A DNA stretch of 64,000 bases. Source: JBCBKU01 sp965267475. GTDB lineage: Bacteria > Pseudomonadota > Alphaproteobacteria > Rhodobacterales > Rhodobacteraceae. The position numbers and the translations under genes are program-made. The notes under the pieces are model-generated. The model did no database searches. It was not told where the DNA came from and worked only from the letters and a program-made list of their open reading frames with translations. Each line of letters begins with the position of its first letter. The stretch's first letter is position 1. The stretch is from the NCBI GenBank assembly GCA_965267475.1, contig OZ254079.1, positions 434,001-498,000 of the forward strand, read 5' to 3'. Of the stretch, positions 60,187-64,000 are shown piece after piece.

Positions 60187-61053
60187 ATGACAGGGACGCT
60201 TCTTTCTTTCGGGCACGGATTTTCGGCGCAGGCCTTGGACAAGGTCCTGATTCAGCAGGGTTGGCGGGTGATCGGCACAACCCGCTCCGATGAAAAGGCG
60301 GCGCGTTTGGCTGCGCGTGGGGTGGAGCCCGTGATCTGGCCGGGCGGAGATGTCTCGGACGCATTGGGTGCCGCAACACATCTGGTTTTGTCGGCGGCCC
60401 CGGGCGACCAGGGTGATCCGGTTTTGGCCGACTTGCGGAATGATATCGCCAATGCCGCGCACCGGATTCAATGGTGCGGGTACCTTTCGACGACCGGCGT
60501 TTATGGCGACCGCAAGGGTGCTTGGGTGGACGAAGGCGCCGCGCTGACCCCGGCCACCAAACGCGGCGAAGCGCGGGTCATGGCCGAAGCCGCCTGGACC
60601 GATCTTGCGCGCGAAACCGGCCTCCCCCTGATGATCTTCCGCCTTGCCGGGATCTATGGTCCTGGGCGGGGCCCTTTCGCCAAGGTTCGAAACGGCACCG
60701 CTCGCCGGATCATCAAGCAAGGTCAGGTGTTTTCCCGCATCCATGTGGAAGATATCGCGCAGGTTCTAGCGGCCTCTATCGCGCGACCGAACCCGGGCGC
60801 GATATACAATGTCTGTGATGACGACCCGGCGCCGCCACAGGATGTAATCGCCCATGCGGCAGAGCTTCTGGGCCGTCCGCTGCCCCCGGCTGTAGATTTC
60901 GAAACCGCCGAGATGACGCCCATGGCGCGCAGCTTCTATGCGGAATCGAAGAAGGTCCGGAACGACCGGATCAAGGATGAGCTTGGGGTTAAGCTTCTTT
61001 ACCCGGACTATAGGTCGGGGCTTCGGGCGCTTCTCGCCGCAGAAATCGAGTGA
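60187..61053 (+). CDS. NAD-dependent epimerase/dehydratase (SDR-like) protein
   Basis: A 288-residue extended-SDR-like protein: GTLLSFGHGFSAQALDKVLI is a modified Rossmann start, YLSTTGVYGDRKGAWVDEGA carries the Thr/Tyr part of the active site, LPLMIFRLAGIYGPGRGPF is the next conserved segment, and SRIHVEDIAQVLAASIARP closes the fold. The classical YxxxK Lys is not obvious, so catalytic activity is uncertain. Start chosen at ATG 60187; ATG 60178 is also possible. Divergent from ade; the last 65 bp overlap the convergent membrane-protein gene. Confidence 0.82.
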   Translation: MTGTLLSFGHGFSAQALDKVLIQQGWRVIGTTRSDEKAARLAARGVEPVIWPGGDVSDALGAATHLVLSAAPGDQGDPVLADLRNDIANAAHRIQWCGYLSTTGVYGDRKGAWVDEGAALTPATKRGEARVMAEAAWTDLARETGLPLMIFRLAGIYGPGRGPFAKVRNGTARRIIKQGQVFSRIHVEDIAQVLAASIARPNPGAIYNVCDDDPAPPQDVIAHAAELLGRPLPPAVDFETAEMTPMARSFYAESKKVRNDRIKDELGVKLLYPDYRSGLRALLAAEIE

Positions 61054-61657
61054 TCCCGTAAATCAGGGTCAAGACGATCAGCGCCGATACGACAGTCTGT
61101 CCATAAAATGCCATCCGCCCGGGCAACTCCAGATCGTTCAGGAATGGATAGGGCAACCCGCTTGTCACATCGCCCTGGGGCTTGGAATTCAATGGCTCTA
61201 CGATGAACTCGATCCAGGCGATGTAGACGACAATCACGGCGCACAGAAGGGCAACGGCGGCGCGAAAGGCGCGAATATTACGGTGCAGAAACAGCATATC
61301 GCCCCATTGCAGAACCGGTCCCAGAAGATGGACGTAATACTGGACCCACCAGACCGCCGGACCATCAGGGCCTGATACGTTGGCGGGATCGGCCAGAAAC
61401 AGGCGCCAATACAGGAACACGACCATGAAATTCAGCGTGCCGGTCACGGCGACAAGGGCAGGCCAGTCGCGGTTTGACCGATACTCCGTCAGTGCCATCA
61501 TCCGGCTGGCTGAGATGAAGCTGAAGATGAGGGCCCAGATCGTAAGGAACCGGAACGGACCGCCGAAATGGGTGTAATCGGCGTCCAGAAGCAGCATCCA
61601 GACCATGTAGAACGCGGCCATCCCGAAGACGATCCAACGGTAGATGCGCGTGGCCAT
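60989..61657 (-). CDS. Pr6Pr/FAR-17a-like multi-pass membrane protein
   Basis: A 222-residue protein with six membrane segments and the motif LPYPFLNDLELPGRMAFY, which is like the PYP(F/L)xD motif of Pr6Pr and FAR-17a/AIG1-related proteins. The role is unknown; eukaryotic relatives include androgen-induced hydrolases of fatty-acid esters of hydroxy fatty acids, but this is a distant link. ATG 61657 overlaps the dxs stop (TGATG); a GTG 3 bp earlier also exists. Its last 65 bp lie antisense to the end of the epimerase-like gene. Confidence 0.75.
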   Translation of the reverse strand: MATRIYRWIVFGMAAFYMVWMLLLDADYTHFGGPFRFLTIWALIFSFISASRMMALTEYRSNRDWPALVAVTGTLNFMVVFLYWRLFLADPANVSGPDGPAVWWVQYYVHLLGPVLQWGDMLFLHRNIRAFRAAVALLCAVIVVYIAWIEFIVEPLNSKPQGDVTSGLPYPFLNDLELPGRMAFYGQTVVSALIVLTLIYGITRFLRREAPEAPTYSPGKEA

Positions 61658-63588
61658 CACGCTCTCTTCGTCAGGTCCGCAACGCCCAGCGTGGCCAGCA
61701 CCTTGGCTTCGATATCCTCGGCATTCAAAGCGGCAACGGCATACATGTCCTTCGGGCTCGCCTGATCGATAAAGGTGTCCGGCAAAACCATGGACCGGTA
61801 CTTGAGCCCGGTATCGAATACGCCTTCCTCGGCCAGAAGTTGGGCGACATGGCTGCCAAATCCACCGACCGCGCCCTCTTCGATGGTGATCAGCGCTTCG
61901 TGCCCTGCGGCGAGATCCAGGATGAGATCTCGGTCCAGCGGCTTGGCAAAGCGCGCATCGGCGACAGTGGGCGAGATCCCCTTGGCTGCCAGACCCTCGG
62001 CCGCCGTTTGAACCTCGGTCAACCGTGCCCCGAATGACAGGATGGCCACGCCGGCCCCTTCACGGACGATCCGGCCCTTGCCGATCTCCAGGACGCTTCC
62101 GCGTTCCGGCAGATCCACACCTACGCCTTCGCCACGTGGAAAGCGGAAGGCAATGGGTCCTTCGTCATGGGCCACGGCGGTCGCGACCATGTGGCGCAAT
62201 TCAGCCTCATCCGCCGCCGCCATGACGGTGAAGCCCGGCAGGTTCGCGAGATATCCGATGTCATAAGAACCTGCATGGGTCGCCCCGTCGGCGCCCACCA
62301 GCCCCGCCCGGTCGATGGCAAAACGCACGGGCAGGCGCTGAATTGCCACGTCATGGACAACCTGATCGTAACCGCGTTGCAGGAAGGTCGAATAAATCGT
62401 GCAAAAGGGCTTCATGCCGCCCGCGGCAAGTCCGGCGGAGAATGTCACCGCATGTTGTTCGGCAATGCCGACGTCAAAACACCGCGATGGATATCGGTCA
62501 TGAAACAGGTTCAAACCCGTTCCATCCGGCATCGCTGCCGTCACTGCCACGATCTTGTCGTCGCGCGCGGCCTCATCGCTCAGTGTCTCGGCGAAGACCT
62601 TGGTATAGGACGGCGCGTTTGGCGTTGCTTTCTTCTGCTCACCCGTGACCACATCGAACTTGCCAACACCGTGGCCCCTGTCACGCGCAGCCTCAGCCGG
62701 GGCATAGCCTTTGCCCTTCTTGGTGATCACATGGATCAGGATCGGCCCGGTAGCGCGCTCTTTGACGGTACGCAGCACGGGCAACAACTGTCCCATGTCA
62801 TGCCCGTCGATCGGACCGAGATAGGAAAAGCCCAATTCTTCAAACAGCGTCCCGCCGACGGTCATGTGTTTGACCATGTCCTTGGCGCGCCGGGCGCCTT
62901 CCTGGAGCGGTTCGGGTAACAGGGACACCGCGCCTTTGGCAGCAGCCTTCAGTTCCTGAAACGGATCACCGGCATAAAGGCGCGACAGATATGACGACAT
63001 GGCCCCGACGGGCGGGGCAATCGACATCTCATTGTCATTCAGGATCACGATCAGACGCTTGCCCAGATGGCCGGCGTTATTCAACGCTTCATACGCCATT
63101 CCCGCCGACATGGCGCCGTCGCCGATCACCGCGATGCAGTCACCAATTCCGTGTTCCGGGGCGCCGCCCAGGTCGCGCGCGACGGCAAAACCCAAGGCTG
63201 CGGAAATGGATGTCGATGAATGCGCCGCCCCGAACGGGTCGTATGCGCTTTCCGACCGCTTGGTGAACCCGCTAAGCCCACCTTTCTGCCGTAACGTCCG
63301 GATCCGATCTCGCCGACCTGTCAGAATCTTGTGCGGATAGCATTGATGCGACACGTCCCAGATGATCCGGTCTTTGGGAGCATCGAAAACGGCGTGAAGC
63401 GCCACCGTCAGTTCAACCACGCCAAGCCCAGCGCCCAGATGCCCACCCGTCTCACTGACAGCGCTGATCGTCTCGGCCCGAAGTTCGCCCGCAATCTGCA
63501 TCAATTCAGGATCGCTCAGCCCGTTCAGATCGGCGGGTGAGTTTATCTTGTCGAGCAGGGGGGTCTCAGGGGTCGTCGTCATAGGCAT
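61657..63588 (-). CDS. dxs: 1-deoxy-D-xylulose-5-phosphate synthase
   Basis: A 643-residue thiamine-diphosphate enzyme, the first step of the MEP isoprenoid pathway. GGHLGAGLGVVELTVALH, WDVSHQCYPHKILTGR, the TPP motif VIGDGAMSAGMAYEALNNAG, LNDNEMSIAPPVGAMS, and the catalytic Glu in DVGIAEQHAVTFSAGLA are all present; DRAGLVGADGATHAGSYDI is the third domain. Starts at ATG 63588, 3 bp after ispA; an ATG 6 bp later is also possible. Uses the cofactor whose uptake is encoded by thiBPQ in this window. Confidence 0.97.
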   Translation of the reverse strand: MPMTTTPETPLLDKINSPADLNGLSDPELMQIAGELRAETISAVSETGGHLGAGLGVVELTVALHAVFDAPKDRIIWDVSHQCYPHKILTGRRDRIRTLRQKGGLSGFTKRSESAYDPFGAAHSSTSISAALGFAVARDLGGAPEHGIGDCIAVIGDGAMSAGMAYEALNNAGHLGKRLIVILNDNEMSIAPPVGAMSSYLSRLYAGDPFQELKAAAKGAVSLLPEPLQEGARRAKDMVKHMTVGGTLFEELGFSYLGPIDGHDMGQLLPVLRTVKERATGPILIHVITKKGKGYAPAEAARDRGHGVGKFDVVTGEQKKATPNAPSYTKVFAETLSDEAARDDKIVAVTAAMPDGTGLNLFHDRYPSRCFDVGIAEQHAVTFSAGLAAGGMKPFCTIYSTFLQRGYDQVVHDVAIQRLPVRFAIDRAGLVGADGATHAGSYDIGYLANLPGFTVMAAADEAELRHMVATAVAHDEGPIAFRFPRGEGVGVDLPERGSVLEIGKGRIVREGAGVAILSFGARLTEVQTAAEGLAAKGISPTVADARFAKPLDRDLILDLAAGHEALITIEEGAVGGFGSHVAQLLAEEGVFDTGLKYRSMVLPDTFIDQASPKDMYAVAALNAEDIEAKVLATLGVADLTKRA

Positions 63589-63591
63589 CCG

Positions 63592-64000
63592 TCAGCTTTT
63601 CCGCGCGATAACGAAGCGGGCCGCTGCCTTCAAGGTCTCAGCCCTGTCCCCATATGGCTGAAGTGCCGTCTCAGCTTCGCTAACAAGCGATTTGGCGCGT
63701 TCTTTTGCGCCTTCAAGACCCAGGAGCGACACGAAGGTCGCCTTACCGGCGGCAGCATCCTTTCCGACGCGTTTCCCGGCCTCGGCCTCATCACCTTCCA
63801 CATCCAACACATCGTCGGCGATCTGAAAGGCCAGCCCAAGCGCCTGCCCATAGGAACGCAGCGGGGCTTCATCGGCATTGGCCATGCGTGGCCCGGCCAT
63901 AGCCGACCATTCGATCAGAGCACCGGTTTTCTTGCGCTGAAGCGCGATGATCTGGTCAAGGCTTAAAGGCGCCTCGGCGGTTTCGGCGGCGATATCCAAT
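63592..64000 (-). CDS. ispA: Farnesyl diphosphate synthase (C-terminal part, cut by window edge)
   Basis: The last 135 or so codons of a trans-prenyl-diphosphate synthase. The second aspartate-rich motif is in AFQIADDVLDVEGDEAEAGK (DDVLD), followed by GKDAAAGKATFVSLLG, and KTGALIEWSAMAG lies upstream. The first DDxxD motif lies outside the window. ispA followed directly by dxs is a standard alphaproteobacterial order. Confidence 0.93.
   Translation of the reverse strand, partial: LDIAAETAEAPLSLDQIIALQRKKTGALIEWSAMAGPRMANADEAPLRSYGQALGLAFQIADDVLDVEGDEAEAGKRVGKDAAAGKATFVSLLGLEGAKERAKSLVSEAETALQPYGDRAETLKAAARFVIARKS

Noticed and set aside
1..64000. CRISPR arrays, IS elements, prophage or restriction-modification genes
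   Set aside because: No spaced short repeats, transposase motifs, phage structural genes or methyltransferase motifs were seen anywhere in the window.

Overview
The window is a gene-dense, GC-rich stretch of chromosome from an alphaproteobacterium, most probably a marine Rhodobacterales (Roseobacter group, Rhodobacteraceae). The evidence is the regB / senC-regA redox cluster, the hemD-mic60-hemY cluster, a consensus CtrA box, an Irr-type ICE box, AddAB instead of RecBCD, the AmgK/MurU cell-wall recycling pair and a petABC bc1 operon. No phage, IS element, CRISPR array or plasmid gene was seen; the content is mainly core metabolism.

Layout. 0-6.3 kb: end of a probable mltA, an Smr-domain gene, and on the minus strand an MFS porter with a lipoprotein hydrolase, then hslV - membrane protein - hslU. 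6.0-16.5 kb: a long minus-strand run (PAS sensor, tsaE, amgK, murU, addB, addA, trxA) with a consensus CtrA box at its head and a strong terminator at its end. 16.6-19.2 kb: the RegB/SenC/RegA redox-control locus. 19.2-24.4 kb: GNAT and HD genes, a small secreted protein, ahcY, an extensin-like protein, DUF2853 and DM13 proteins. 24.4-27.2 kb: a coupled minus-strand group EVE-YciI-gpsA-tsaD. 27.3-31.0 kb: hemD-mic60-hemY-like. 31.0-35.1 kb: tRNA-Thr, a gene-poor stretch with an orphan membrane protein, then an iron region (FutA-like binding protein, small acidic protein, HemP, Dps) with two candidate iron-responsive elements. 35.2-40.1 kb: gcdH, a sulfatase/phosphonate monoester hydrolase, an aldehyde dehydrogenase and tRNA-Lys. 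40.2-47.4 kb: a ClpP-like lipoprotein, dapF-mtaB-paiB-like genes, GST and petABC. 47.4-50.7 kb: thiBPQ under a TPP riboswitch. 50.8-56.7 kb: GNAT, aroC-MFS, SRPBCC/thioredoxin/ccdA, EamA and HU. 56.8-64 kb: amn-ade purine salvage, a nucleoside-sugar-epimerase-like protein, a membrane protein, dxs and the 3' part of ispA.

Many neighbours overlap by ATGA, GTGA or TGATG, pointing to translational coupling. The observations most worth a second look are: a consensus CtrA box before the PAS-sensor/tsaE/amgK/murU/addBA run; a RegB whose H-box reads HQLGAP instead of HELGTP; an ICE-like palindrome upstream of dps and a 14-nt direct repeat upstream of the FutA-like gene; a near-perfect 34-bp inverted repeat inside the end of thiQ where it meets petC; a 65-bp antisense coding overlap near 61 kb; and a possible small RNA before the DM13 gene. 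I did not find a clearly new multi-gene system; the accessory-looking part is 31.1-34.1 kb.
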